Positions 26,783 through 36,719 of a DNA stretch of 64,000 nt are shown here, one piece after another. This DNA is from Mycobacterium malmoense. GTDB lineage: Bacteria > Actinomycetota > Actinomycetes > Mycobacteriales > Mycobacteriaceae. The stretch covers positions 496,001-560,000 of the forward strand of contig NZ_CP080999.1 in the NCBI RefSeq assembly GCF_019645855.1, in the 5' to 3' direction. The notes beneath the pieces are model-generated. The model did not search any database. It was not told the DNA's origin and saw only the letters and a program-made list of their open reading frames with translations. The position numbers and the translations under genes were made by a program. Within the stretch, counting starts at the first letter, position 1. Each line of letters opens with the position of its first letter.

Positions 26783-27364
26783 ATGATCAAGCCGCACAAC
26801 ACCAACACGGAATTCGAACTCGGTGGGATCAACCATGTCGCCCTGGTGTGTTCGGACATGGCGCGCACCGTCGACTTCTACACCAACATCCTCGGCATGC
26901 CGCTGATCAAGTCGCTCGATCTGCCCGGCGGTGCGGGGCAACACTTCTTCTTCGACGCCGGCAACGGCGACTGCGTCGCGTTCTTCTGGTTCGCCGACGC
27001 CCCCGACCGGGTGCCGGGCATCTCGTCGCCGGCCGCCATCCCGGGCATCGGGGACATCACCAGCGCCGTGAGCACCATGAACCATCTGGCATTCCACGTA
27101 CCGGCCGAGAAGTTCGACGCCTACCGGCAACGGCTCAAGGACAAAGGCGTGCGGGTGGGCCCGGTGCTCAACCACGACGAGAGCGAGCTGCAGGTATCCG
27201 CCACGGTGCATCCCGGGGTGTACGTGCGCTCGTTCTACTTCCACGATCCCGACGGCATCACGCTGGAATTCGCTTGCTGGGTAAAGGAATTCGACACGAA
27301 TGGCGCCCACGCCGTTCCCAAGACCGCGGCCGACCGGCGACCTCCGCTACCGGCCATGCGCTGA
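26783..27364 (+). CDS. glyoxalase/bleomycin-resistance (VOC) family protein
   Basis: 193 aa, equal in length to Rv0274. VOC fold with INHVALVCSDMARTVDFYTNILGMPL and a second unit MNHLAFHVPAEKFDAYRQRL; candidate metal ligands are H in INHV, H in NHLAFHV and E in DGITLEFACW. The enzyme probably works on a small organic compound. ATG 26783 with GGGAG upstream. Its control probably passed through the palindrome at 26706-26733. Confidence 0.88.
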   Translation: MIKPHNTNTEFELGGINHVALVCSDMARTVDFYTNILGMPLIKSLDLPGGAGQHFFFDAGNGDCVAFFWFADAPDRVPGISSPAAIPGIGDITSAVSTMNHLAFHVPAEKFDAYRQRLKDKGVRVGPVLNHDESELQVSATVHPGVYVRSFYFHDPDGITLEFACWVKEFDTNGAHAVPKTAADRRPPLPAMR

Positions 27365-27370
27365 TCGGAG

Positions 27371-27919
27371 ATGACCGACAGCATTTTGTCCGACGCACAG
27401 ATCGCCGCGCTGACTCCCGAGCAGCGGCGCGAGCTGATCATCCGGTTGGAGCAGCCCCTGAGCGAGGTGATCGATCCGGCGGTGCTGGGTCGAGTGCGGC
27501 GTCTCCGATTGGGTCTGATGGTCGGTGGCTCGATCGCGATGATTCCCTGGCTGGGGTATCTGTCCATCACGCTGCCGGAGAACTACGTCGCCCACAACTG
27601 GACCGCCACCTGGGTGGGCTTCGACATGCTGTTGGTCGGTTTCATGCTGGCCACGGCCGTGTTCGGCTACCTGCGTCGCCAGGTGCTGCTGCTTGCGGCC
27701 TTTACCTCCGGGGTGCTGCTCATCTGCGACGCCTGGTTCGACCTCATGACCGCCGGACCCGACGACGTCTGGTTGTCGATAGCCACGGCGCTGCTGATCG
27801 AGGTGCCGTTGGCGATCTTCATGATCTCCGGTGCGCTGCGCATCATACGACTCACGATGAGGCGCTTGTGGCTCCTGGATCCCGGGATGCGGTTGTGGCA
27901 CCTGCCGCTGTTTCCTTGA
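27371..27919 (+). CDS. four-helix integral membrane protein
   Basis: 182 aa. A soluble acidic N-terminal segment (LTPEQRRELIIRLEQPLSEVIDP) precedes about four hydrophobic spans (SIAMIPWLGYLSITL, FDMLLVGFMLATAVFGYL, VLLLAAFTSGVLLICDAWF, LLIEVPLAIFMISGALRII). It follows the glyoxalase gene by six bases, so it is co-transcribed. Its end overlaps the end of the convergent TetR gene by 68 bases. No function recognised. Confidence 0.75.
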   Translation: MTDSILSDAQIAALTPEQRRELIIRLEQPLSEVIDPAVLGRVRRLRLGLMVGGSIAMIPWLGYLSITLPENYVAHNWTATWVGFDMLLVGFMLATAVFGYLRRQVLLLAAFTSGVLLICDAWFDLMTAGPDDVWLSIATALLIEVPLAIFMISGALRIIRLTMRRLWLLDPGMRLWHLPLFP

Positions 27920-28547
27920 GGCGGTACAGGTTTGGCTCGGCGAGCTCGTCGAGCAGCGACGCCAACTGATCGACGAGCTGGTCCGGCTCGAGGTGGACGT
28001 CGCCGGCCAGCCAGGCGCTGATCGCTTGTCCGACGCCGCCGACGACGAAGTGGGCCGCGGCTTTGATGCGCTCGTTTGCCGGGACGTGCAGCGCGTCGCC
28101 GACGTGCTGGCCGGACAGCATGGCGAACAACGCGGTGGATTCGGCGCGTTTGCGCACGATCACCGGGTTGGCCAGCTGGGTGCCGAACAGCAGGCGCCCG
28201 ATGCGGGCGTCACCGGCGATGGTCCGCACGATGTTGGCCATCCCCGCGCGGGTCTGCTCGCGCGCCGGTACTGCCGCCACCGCGGCCTGGGTGGTGGTGG
28301 CCAGCTCGGCGATGACCCAGTCGAACACGCAGGCGACGAATTCGTCCTTGTCGCGGAAGCTTTCGTAGAAGTAGCGGGCCGCCAGGCCGGCTTGGCGGCA
28401 TACGCCGCGGACGGTCAGCGCGGAGATGTCCTGCCGTTGCGCCCCCAGCAGTTCCAGGCCGGCGGCCAGCAGCCGGCCGCGGCGGGCGGCCAGCCGCTCG
28501 GCCGCCTCGACGCCGCGGTAGGGCCGCGCGCCGGAATCGTCGGGCAT
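27852..28547 (-). CDS. TetR-family transcriptional regulator (Rv0275c-like)
   Basis: 231 aa. The helix-turn-helix is ALTVRGVCRQAGLAARYFYE near residues 39-58, with FRDKDEFVACVFDW behind it. The C-terminal domain contains GRLLFGTQLANPVI. ATG 28547 is chosen by family length and because upstream sequence belongs to the divergent promoter region. It is divergent from the DUF2236 gene, which it may control. Confidence 0.88.
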   Translation of the reverse strand: MPDDSGARPYRGVEAAERLAARRGRLLAAGLELLGAQRQDISALTVRGVCRQAGLAARYFYESFRDKDEFVACVFDWVIAELATTTQAAVAAVPAREQTRAGMANIVRTIAGDARIGRLLFGTQLANPVIVRKRAESTALFAMLSGQHVGDALHVPANERIKAAAHFVVGGVGQAISAWLAGDVHLEPDQLVDQLASLLDELAEPNLYRLKETAAGATTASRDPGATSASS

Positions 28548-28641
28548 ACCCACATCTTGACACCCGGCGCAAGCAGCGAGCAGTATCAGGAAACACGCGT
28601 TCGCACAATTAGCGGGGGCCGGTGCCGCGGAGGACATGCTG

Positions 28642-29538
28642 ATGGCAATCCACGAAGCAATCCGGCACGTGGAGCGCCCCGTCGCCGACGCGGCCCGCCC
28701 GCGGCGCGCCCGGCGCCGGCGCGCGCTGGGCATCGACGAAGGCCTGATGGGCGTGGCGTTGTTGGCGGGCCCGGCGAACGTGATCATGCAGTTGGCGCGG
28801 CCCGGTGTCGGCTATGGCGTGCTGGAAAGTCGCGTCGAGAGCGGCCGGGTCGACCTGCATCCCATCAAACGGGCGCGCACCACTTTCACCTACCTCGCGG
28901 TGGCGACCGCCGGTAGCGATGCCCAGAAGGAGGCCTTCCGGCGGGCGGTGAACCGCGCCCACGCGCAGGTGTATTCGACCGCCGAAAGCCCGGTGTCGTA
29001 CAACGCATTCGATCCCGACCTGCAACTGTGGGTCGGGGCCTGTCTGTACAAGGGCGCGGTCGATATCTATCGCATCTTCGTCGGCGAACTGGACGGCGAG
29101 GACGCCGACCGCCATTACCGCGAGGGGATGACGCTGGCCACCACGCTGCAGGTGCCGCCGGAGATGTGGCCGGCGGACCGGGCGGCCTTCGACCGGTACT
29201 GGCAAGGGTCGCTGGCTGAGGTGCACATCGATGATGCCGTCCGCGACTACCTGTATCCCATCGCCGCGGGCCGCATCCGGGGGGTGGCGCTGCCGGGCCC
29301 GCTGCAGCGCGCGTCGGACCGCTTCGCGCTGCTGATCACCACGGGCTTTCTGCCGCAACGGTTTCGCGACGAGATGCGGTTGCCATGGGACGCCGCCAGG
29401 CAACGGCGCTTCGACCGGCTGATGGCCGTGCTGCGCACGGTCAACCGCGCGCTGCCGCGCTTCGTCCGGCAATTCCCGTTCAATGTCCTGCTGGCCGACG
29501 TCGACCGCCGGATCAGGACCGGGCGTCCGCTGGTCTAG
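28642..29538 (+). CDS. DUF2236 (MpaB-type) oxygenase-like protein
   Basis: 298 aa, counterpart of Rv0276. The family, which includes latex-clearing protein and MpaB, uses a haem or diiron-type centre; candidate motifs here are RARTTFTYL, AVNRAHAQV and VGACLYKGAVDIY. The reaction is unknown in mycobacteria. GGAGG at 28628 is eight bases before ATG 28642; an ATG two codons earlier would be too close. It is divergent from the TetR gene. Confidence 0.8.
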   Translation: MAIHEAIRHVERPVADAARPRRARRRRALGIDEGLMGVALLAGPANVIMQLARPGVGYGVLESRVESGRVDLHPIKRARTTFTYLAVATAGSDAQKEAFRRAVNRAHAQVYSTAESPVSYNAFDPDLQLWVGACLYKGAVDIYRIFVGELDGEDADRHYREGMTLATTLQVPPEMWPADRAAFDRYWQGSLAEVHIDDAVRDYLYPIAAGRIRGVALPGPLQRASDRFALLITTGFLPQRFRDEMRLPWDAARQRRFDRLMAVLRTVNRALPRFVRQFPFNVLLADVDRRIRTGRPLV

Positions 29539-29569
29539 CGCGCAGCAAGCGTCACGCGCGTCGGTTTGA

Positions 29570-29590
29570 TAATGACAATCATAGTCATTA
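29570..29590 (+). promoter_or_regulatory. Zur box upstream of mini-PE/PPE
   Basis: Palindrome TAATGAC-n7-GTCATTA, matching the mycobacterial Zur operator type (TAATGA...TCATTA around a seven-base centre). It lies 46 bases before the mini-PE start. PPE3 (Rv0280) is a known Zur target in M. tuberculosis, consistent with this location. Confidence 0.8.
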
Positions 29591-29635
29591 AGCTCGTCGG
29601 TCTGGTAACCCTTCATCAGCCCGAGGAGTGCCCCT

Positions 29636-29746
29636 ATGACCTTGCGGGTCGTGCCCGAAGGCCTAGTCGCCGCTGATGCGGCGGTTGAGGCATCGACTGG
29701 CCGCCCGGTCGTGGTGTCGTCGCATCTCATCGCGGGCGGCGGCTGA
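29636..29746 (+). pseudogene. truncated PE gene / 36-aa PE-start leader
   Basis: The frame begins MTLRVVPEGLVAADAAVEA, the same as the N terminus of the PE5 protein at 51193, then departs (STGRPVVVSSHLIAGGG) and stops at 29744-29746. About two thirds of the PE domain is missing. GAGGAG precedes the ATG, and the TGA is two bases before the PPE ATG, so translation coupling is kept. It may be a decayed PE or a functioning leader peptide. Confidence 0.75.
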
Positions 29747-29748
29747 CG

Positions 29749-31578
29749 ATGACGGCGCCGATCTGGATGGCCTCACCGCCGGAGGTGCACTCGGCACTGC
29801 TCAGCAGCGGCCCTGGGCCGGGCGCCTTGCTTGCGGCGGCCGGGGCTTGGAACTCGATCGGTGCCGAATACGCCTCGGCAGCCGAAGAACTCGGCTCGTT
29901 GCTGGCGTCGGTGCAGGCCAGCGCGTGGGAGGGGCCTAGCGCCGAGTCGTATGTGGCCGCCCATGTCCCGTATCTGGCCTGGCTGGCGCAGGCCAGCGCC
30001 GAGAGCGTGGCTGCGGCCTCCCGGCTGGAGACCGTGGCCGCGGGCTACACCGCCGCATTGGCTGCCATGCCGACACTGCCTGAATTAGCCGCCAACCACA
30101 CCATCCACGGAGTCTTGTTGGCGACCAATTTCTTTGGGATCAACACCATCCCGATTGCGCTCAACGAGGCCGACTATGTGCGGATGTGGATCCAGGCCGC
30201 CGGCACGATGGCCGGCTATCAGGCGGTCTCGAGCACGGCGGTGGCGGCGATGCCGCAAACGAACCCAGCGCCGCAGATCCTGAAATCAGGCGCGCAAACC
30301 CCGGCCCAGTCGTCGTTGCCTGGCTCCAACCTGTTGCAGGAGTTTCTGAACCTGCTGCAGGGGTTCGTGCAGGGGCTAGAACAGCAGATCGAGCAGTTCC
30401 TGCAAAACCCGTTGGAGCTGCCCCAGCAGATCGCAGCCATCCTGCTCAACAACGGCCAGACCGACAACCCGCTCGGGATCCCACAGGGGCTGATAAATTT
30501 TTTGCAAAGCATCGGTGTCTCAAATAGCCAAGTGGCGCACGACCCGACCGTCGACCTTCCGTTCGATAACATCATCGCGAGCATCCTGCAGCACTTGGGC
30601 ATCAGTTGGAGCCCTGCAGACGGCACCCTCAACGGATTGGACTACGACGATTACGCCGACCCCGGTCAGGCGATGTTTTGGGTCGCTCGAACCCTCGAAC
30701 TCTTCGAGGACTTCCAGAACTTCGCGGTGGACCTGACGCAAAATCCGGTGGAAGCCTTCCAATGGTTCGGCAGCTGGTTGTTTTTCGACATCCCGACCCA
30801 CATCGAAGAAGTCCTTGCCTACGCGGTCACCAACCCGGCGGTGGCTCTGGCGTCGCTCCCCGCCGTCACCCCAGCGGCGCTGGGCGGCTTGGGGCTGGCC
30901 GGGCTGGCAAATGTTTTTCAATCCGCGGCGCCGGCTCTGGCGCCCGTCGCCGCTGCGCCCAGTGTGCTGCCGGTCGTAGGGCTGACCTCGATCGCCGCGC
31001 CGATCGCGGCCCCCGCGCCGGGGCCGGCACCTGCCCCTACGCCTAGCCCACCGACCCCTGCGGGTCCGGCACCGTCGCCACCGCCTGCGCCCCCCGCCGG
31101 GGTGGGATTTGTCCCCCCGTATGTGGTGGGGCCTCCGAGCATCGGATTTGGCTCGGGCGCGAGCGCGAGCGCCAGCTCCAGCGCGAAAAGAAAAGCGCCG
31201 GAACCCGATACCGCCGCGGCGGTGGCCGCGGCGGCGGCTCGGGAGGCGGCCCGGGCGCGGCGGCGCCAGCGGCAGCGGCAGCGCGGCTATGGCAACGAAT
31301 TCATGGACATGAATGTCGACGTCGATCCGGACTGGGGTGGCTCGCCTGATGAGGAGCCGGTCGTGTCGACGGTGGCTTCGGATCACGGTGCCGGAAACCT
31401 TGGGTTCGCTGGCACGGCTCACAAGGAAACCGCTGCCGGAGCCGCGGGCCTGGCGGCGCTGGCGAGCGATGAATTCGGCGGCGGCCCAAAGATTCCGATG
31501 GTGCCGGGCAGCTGGGATCCGGCCGTTGGCCGCGAGGGGAGCGACGGGGCGAACGAAAGCGAGGGGCGTGGCAGCTAG
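29749..31578 (+). CDS. PPE family protein, PPE-PPW subfamily (PPE3-like)
   Basis: 609 aa. The PPE domain occupies about residues 1-180 (APIWMASPPEVHSALLSSGPG, SAWEGPSAESYVAAH, ATNFFGINTIPIALNEADYVRMWIQAA). A long middle part has a hydrophobic region and a Pro/Ala-rich linker. The C-terminal domain has ARRRQRQRQRGYG and ends with the PPW motif PMVPGSW. Such proteins are ESX-3 or ESX-5 substrates of the cell envelope. It follows a Zur box and the mini-PE, and it is the positional counterpart of PPE3 (Rv0280). Confidence 0.9.
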   Translation: MTAPIWMASPPEVHSALLSSGPGPGALLAAAGAWNSIGAEYASAAEELGSLLASVQASAWEGPSAESYVAAHVPYLAWLAQASAESVAAASRLETVAAGYTAALAAMPTLPELAANHTIHGVLLATNFFGINTIPIALNEADYVRMWIQAAGTMAGYQAVSSTAVAAMPQTNPAPQILKSGAQTPAQSSLPGSNLLQEFLNLLQGFVQGLEQQIEQFLQNPLELPQQIAAILLNNGQTDNPLGIPQGLINFLQSIGVSNSQVAHDPTVDLPFDNIIASILQHLGISWSPADGTLNGLDYDDYADPGQAMFWVARTLELFEDFQNFAVDLTQNPVEAFQWFGSWLFFDIPTHIEEVLAYAVTNPAVALASLPAVTPAALGGLGLAGLANVFQSAAPALAPVAAAPSVLPVVGLTSIAAPIAAPAPGPAPAPTPSPPTPAGPAPSPPPAPPAGVGFVPPYVVGPPSIGFGSGASASASSSAKRKAPEPDTAAAVAAAAAREAARARRRQRQRQRGYGNEFMDMNVDVDPDWGGSPDEEPVVSTVASDHGAGNLGFAGTAHKETAAGAAGLAALASDEFGGGPKIPMVPGSWDPAVGREGSDGANESEGRGS

Positions 31579-31756
31579 GCCCCGGGAGCAATGCACGGGA
31601 TCGGTTCGCTGAGGTGCCGAAACTGCAATGGCGGCGATGCTGAGCCGAAAAAGCCAGTGCTGAACGCAGATTCGAGACTACGAGCGTGTCGCTGTGAGTC
31701 GGGACCCGCGCCCACGGGACCCACATCGTCGTCGCACCGCTTCCGGATCAGGCCGC

Positions 31757-33427
31757 TTAGTAGACGTCGCGCACGTAACGGTGATTTTTGATGAGCTCGT
31801 TGACGTAGGCATGGGCGGCCGCGGTATCCATGCCGCCGCGGCGGGACACGATGTGGCGCAACGTCGCATCGACGTCCTTGGCCATCCGCTCGGCGTCGCC
31901 ACATACGTACACGTGCGCGCCGTCCTCGAGCCAGCCGAAGAGTTCCGCCGAGTTCTCCCACATGCTATGCTGCACATAGCATTTCGGGCCGCCGTCGGCG
32001 CAGTCGCGGGAGAACGCCACGTCAAGTCGGGTGAGGGTGCCCGACTTGAGAAAGCCGTCGAGCTCGTCGCGGTAGAGGAAGTCGGTGGCCCGCCGCCGGT
32101 CCCCGAAAAACAGCCATGATCGTCCCGTCGCGCGGGTGGCCTGGCGTTCCTGCAGGAAGCCGCGGAACGGCGCGATGCCGGTCCCCGGGCCGATCATGAT
32201 GATCGGCGCGTCGGCGGCGGGTAGGCGGAAGGAATGGTTCGGTCGCAGGTGTACCCGCGCGGTCTCGCAGCGATCCGCCAGGAATGTCGAGGCCACGCCG
32301 CCGTGGCGGCGTTCCCCGGCGGTGTAGCGCACCGTCGCGACCGTCAGGTGCACGCGGTCGGGGTGTACCAGTGGGCTCGACGCGATCGAGTAGTCGCGGA
32401 ACTGAAGCGGACGCAAGGTGTCGACGACCTCGACAACGTCATCCGAGGTCAGCTCGCTCAGCCTGATCAGGTCGAGGACGTCCTTGTCGTACAACCACGA
32501 ACCCAGGGCCCCATTGGCCTGAGCGGCGTCACCGCTGAGCCGGGCCGCCGCGGCGGGATCGTCGTGGGTTCGCGAGGCGACCAACGCCTGCAGCGCTCGC
32601 GACGGTGCCCGTATCTCCAGGCGCTGGGTAAGCAGGGCGCCAAGCGGCTCGTCGTGATCGGGCAGAACGTGATCGGGGCCGACGCCGAGCTCGGTCAGTA
32701 TCGCCTCGACCAGGGCGGGGTCATTGGTGGCGTGCACGGCGATCGAATCGCCTGCCTGATAAGCGATTCCCGAGCCCGTGAGGTCCAACTCGTAGTGGCG
32801 AACCTCCTTGTCGGACTCCGGGGCCGTCAGCAGCCGGTTGACCGCCACCCGGGCCTCGAAGGGAGGGTTGCGATCTCGGCCCGATTGCTCTGCAGGTTCC
32901 GGCGAGGGTGTCTCGCGCGCGGAAACGGCAGCGGAAACAGCAACTGTCGGAACGGTATTGGTGTGCTCAGCGGCCAACAGCTTCACGACGTCGGTCGTCC
33001 ACGCCGCAGCCGGTTGCTCATAGGGGCCGTCGACGTCGACGCGTTCCGCCAGTCGAGTGGCACCCAGGGCTTCGAGTCGCGCGTCGAGGAGTCGGCCTGC
33101 GTTGCAGAAGAGTTCGTAGCCGCTGTCGCCGAGGGCGAGCACCGCAAACCTCAGAGGATCGAGCCGCTCGGCGTCCTCGGCGCTGATCGCTTCCCAAAAC
33201 AATGTGGCGTTATCGGGAAACTCACCGTCACCGAACGTCGAGACGACCACGACGAGGTGGGTCGCCGACCGCAGCTGGGCGGGTTCGACCTGGTTGAGTT
33301 CGACCGCGCCGGCTTTGATGCCGATGGCTTGTTCGACCGCCTCGGCAAACGACATCGCGGCGTCTTCGGCATTGCCCATGTCGCTGCCGTAGCCGACGAT
33401 CAGCGAGAAGTCGGGTTCGACGGACAC
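31757..33427 (-). CDS. diflavin reductase (CysJ/P450-reductase-like), IdeR-controlled
   Basis: 556 aa. The N-terminal flavodoxin domain (about 1-145: IVGYGSDMGNAEDAA, VVVSTFGDGEFPDNA) carries FMN. The middle FAD domain has LQFRDYSIASSPL and GGVASTFLADRC. The NADPH domain has MIGPGTGIAPFRGFLQERQ and the end VYVCGDAERMAKDV. Relatives pass electrons from NADPH to sulfite reductase, P450s or ferric chelates. GTG 33427 has GGAG five bases upstream. An IdeR box lies immediately upstream, so expression should rise in iron starvation. A ferric-chelate reductase or P450 partner role is inference. Confidence 0.85.
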   Translation of the reverse strand: MSVEPDFSLIVGYGSDMGNAEDAAMSFAEAVEQAIGIKAGAVELNQVEPAQLRSATHLVVVVSTFGDGEFPDNATLFWEAISAEDAERLDPLRFAVLALGDSGYELFCNAGRLLDARLEALGATRLAERVDVDGPYEQPAAAWTTDVVKLLAAEHTNTVPTVAVSAAVSARETPSPEPAEQSGRDRNPPFEARVAVNRLLTAPESDKEVRHYELDLTGSGIAYQAGDSIAVHATNDPALVEAILTELGVGPDHVLPDHDEPLGALLTQRLEIRAPSRALQALVASRTHDDPAAAARLSGDAAQANGALGSWLYDKDVLDLIRLSELTSDDVVEVVDTLRPLQFRDYSIASSPLVHPDRVHLTVATVRYTAGERRHGGVASTFLADRCETARVHLRPNHSFRLPAADAPIIMIGPGTGIAPFRGFLQERQATRATGRSWLFFGDRRRATDFLYRDELDGFLKSGTLTRLDVAFSRDCADGGPKCYVQHSMWENSAELFGWLEDGAHVYVCGDAERMAKDVDATLRHIVSRRGGMDTAAAHAYVNELIKNHRYVRDVY

Positions 33428-33449
33428 GATCGCTCCCAGCCCTCCCAAA

Positions 33450-33468
33450 GTAGGTTAGGCTAACCATA
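33450..33468 (-). promoter_or_regulatory. IdeR iron box
   Basis: GTAGGTTAGGCTAACCATA matches the 19-bp IdeR consensus TTAGGTTAGGCTAACCTAA at 16 of 19 positions. It ends 23 bases upstream of the GTG of the diflavin reductase gene, the expected place for repression by iron-loaded IdeR. Confidence 0.88.
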
Positions 33469-33628
33469 CTTATCCATGGGTCGTCTGGATACGGCTGTGA
33501 CGACTCTCACTGGCTCGGCCCACGGGGCCGGGCCCCGGGGGTGATTGCTCGCGGGTCACAAGTTAGGGAGGGTTCTGACCCGCTGACGGCGGCCCCAGAT
33601 GTGGGGTCGTAGCCGCGCGCCTGGGGTG

Positions 33629-34771
33629 TCAGTGGGCGTGCACGGTGTCCCAGGGTGGCAGCGGATCGGGGTAGCCGACCCACCGCCGCGGGCCTTCGGC
33701 CAGTTCGGTGTCGGTGAGCAGCGCCGCCTCCATGAGGCCCAGCACCCGGTCGCGGTCGAGTTTGACCCCGATGAACACGATTTCCTGGCCGGGACGGAAG
33801 TCGGCGGTCGACCAGTATTGCGCCGGTTCGATCACCAGGTTGGGTCCGGCTTGAGACCAGATCGCCGCGATGTCGGGCCGGCTGGCGATCCAGCAGAAAC
33901 CCTTGCTGCGCAACACGCCTTGCAGCTGGCCGAGCGCCGCGTGCAGGCGCCGCGGGTGCAGGGGTCGCCGCGCGCGGAACGTCAGGCTGCTGATGCCGTA
34001 CTCCTCGGTCTCGGGCGCGTGCCCGTCGGTGATCTCCCGGTCCCAGCCCGGTGACTGCGCGGCGAGATCGGGATCGAACAGGCCGGTGTCGAGCACCTCC
34101 GACAGCGCCACCCGGCCGTGATCGGTGGGCACGATCTTCGCCGACGGATTCAGGCGCCGCAGCACCGCGGCCACCCTCGCGCAGGTTTCCTCACCGACCA
34201 GGTCGGTCTTGTTGAGCAGAATGACGTCGGCGAATTCCACCTGGTCCACGAGCAGGTCGGCGATGGTGCGGACGTCGCCGTCGCCGGCGGCGAGGTCGCG
34301 CGACGCCAGCGCCTCACCGCGAGCCATCTCGCGCAGAAACGTCGACGCGTCGACGACGGTCACCATGGTGTCCAGGCGCGCGACCCGGCCGAGGCTGAAC
34401 CCGTTGTCGAATTCCCAGCTGAAGCTCGCGGCGACCGGCATGGGTTCCGAGATCCCCGTCGACTCGATCAGGAGGTAATCGAAACGGCCGGCCGATGCCA
34501 GGCGGGCCACCGACTCGATGAGATCCTCGCGCAGGGTGCAGCAAATGCAGCCGTTGGTCAGCTCGACGAGCTTCTCTTCGGTGCGGTCCAGATGGCCCGT
34601 CCCCGCGACCAGGGCCGCGTCGATGTTCACCTCGCTCATGTCGTTGACGATCACCGCGACCCGTCGGCCCTCCCGGTTGGCCAGCACGTGGTTGAGCAGG
34701 GTGGTTTTCCCGGCTCCCAGGAATCCGGACAGCACGGTGACGGGAAGCAGATCGGAACTCTGTGAGGGCAT
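33629..34771 (-). CDS. CobW/COG0523 GTPase, zinc metallochaperone-like
   Basis: 380 aa. Walker A GFLGAGKTT is at residues 16-24, the metal motif C75-I-C77-C78 (GCICC) follows, then ESTGISEPMPV and the base-recognition NKTD. The C-terminal CobW domain has SSLTFRARRPLHPRRL and VFIGVKLDRD. COG0523 proteins with CxCC and Zur control move zinc to client enzymes under starvation; the Zur box at 34776 supports zinc here. Rv0106 of M. tuberculosis is a related Zur target. It is the last gene of the minus-strand transport cluster but has its own promoter. Confidence 0.9.
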   Translation of the reverse strand: MPSQSSDLLPVTVLSGFLGAGKTTLLNHVLANREGRRVAVIVNDMSEVNIDAALVAGTGHLDRTEEKLVELTNGCICCTLREDLIESVARLASAGRFDYLLIESTGISEPMPVAASFSWEFDNGFSLGRVARLDTMVTVVDASTFLREMARGEALASRDLAAGDGDVRTIADLLVDQVEFADVILLNKTDLVGEETCARVAAVLRRLNPSAKIVPTDHGRVALSEVLDTGLFDPDLAAQSPGWDREITDGHAPETEEYGISSLTFRARRPLHPRRLHAALGQLQGVLRSKGFCWIASRPDIAAIWSQAGPNLVIEPAQYWSTADFRPGQEIVFIGVKLDRDRVLGLMEAALLTDTELAEGPRRWVGYPDPLPPWDTVHAH

Positions 34772-34775
34772 GCGC

Positions 34776-34796
34776 TAATGATAATCATTTTCATTA
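34776..34796 (-). promoter_or_regulatory. Zur box upstream of CobW GTPase
   Basis: TAATGATAATCATTTTCATT followed by A, a near-perfect palindrome with TAATGA/TCATTA arms. It lies just before the ATG at 34771, so bound Zur would block start or elongation directly. Confidence 0.88.
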
Positions 34797-34830
34797 AGGG
34801 CGCCAGCGGGGGACCCCGTATCGGCGGCAA

Positions 34831-35654
<824 letters not shown>

Positions 35655-35664
<10 letters not shown>

Positions 35665-36719
35665 TGCCGCCGCACCTTCGCCAGCACCAGGAGGAAAAAC
35701 GGCGCCCCGATCAATGAGGTGAGAATGCCCAGCGGGATCTCGACGGAGGTCGCCGCCCGGGCCACATCGTCGACCCCCACGACGAACGCCGCACCGAGCA
35801 GCGCCGCGGCAAGCATGATCCGACCGAACGCGGGCCCGACGATGGCCCGTGCCGCGTGCGGCACCAACAGGCCGACCCAGCCGATGACCCCGGCCAGGCT
35901 GACGGTGGTGGCAGTGATCAGGGTGCACGCGACGACGACCGTGGCCCAGGTGCGGCGGGTGTTGACGCCCAGGGTGCGAGCGTCCTCGTCACCGGAAGCC
36001 AGCACCGTCAGCGGCCAGCGCACCGTGTAGAGCAGCACCAGGGAAACGGCGACGACGACCGTGGGCGCGATCAGCCCGCCCAACTGCTGGCGGCCCAGCC
36101 CACCCATCAGCCAGAACGTGATGGCCGGCAAGGTGTCGTCGGGGTTGGCCAGGTATTCGGTCACCGAGATCAGCGCGGCGAACACGCTGCCGACCACGAC
36201 CCCCGCCAACACCAGCAGGACGATCGAGTCGTGGCCGATGGCGCGCGCGACGACCATCGAGAAGGCCGCGGCCGCCAGCCCCCCGACAAACGCCATCGCG
36301 TCGAGTTGCCAGTACGGCAGGCCGAGCAGCAGGGCGAGCGCCCCGCCGAACCCGGCGCCGGCCGACACACCCAAAATGGCCGGGGACACCAGGGGATTGC
36401 GGAACATCGTCTGGTACCCGGCCCCGGAGACGGCGAGCCCGGCGCCGACCAACATCCCGCACCAGATCCGCGGCAATCGGATCCTGGTCAGCACCGTTTG
36501 GTCGACGTGATCGAGCGCGGTGAAGTGGAGCACCGCGCCGACCCCGACCGGATAGCGCCCCACCGTCAGCGACGCCGCCACGGTCACCAGCAGGAATGCC
36601 GTCAATAAGGCTGTGCGCCAGCCCATTCCACGGCGCCGCCATCGGGGCCGTCCGCGGGTCGCGGGCACCTCCGCGGCCGCCGGCGCCGCCGGGCCGGGCG
36701 CCAATTCCTCGGCGGTCAC
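35655..36719 (-). CDS. FecCD/BtuC-type ABC permease
   Basis: 354 aa with about nine to ten spans. Family motifs include RLPRIWCGMLVGAGLAVSGA, FRNPLVSPAILGVSAGAGFG and the ATPase-contact region VIGWVGLLVPHAARAIVGP. GTG 36719 forms a GTGA overlap with the P450 stop, so all genes of the group are translationally coupled. One permease gene suggests a homodimer. It moves a metal chelate or corrinoid across the inner membrane. Confidence 0.9.

Noticed and set aside
33515..33545. GC-rich palindrome after the CobW gene as a strong terminator
   Set aside because: The GGGGCC/GGCCCC core is short and such runs are common at this GC content.
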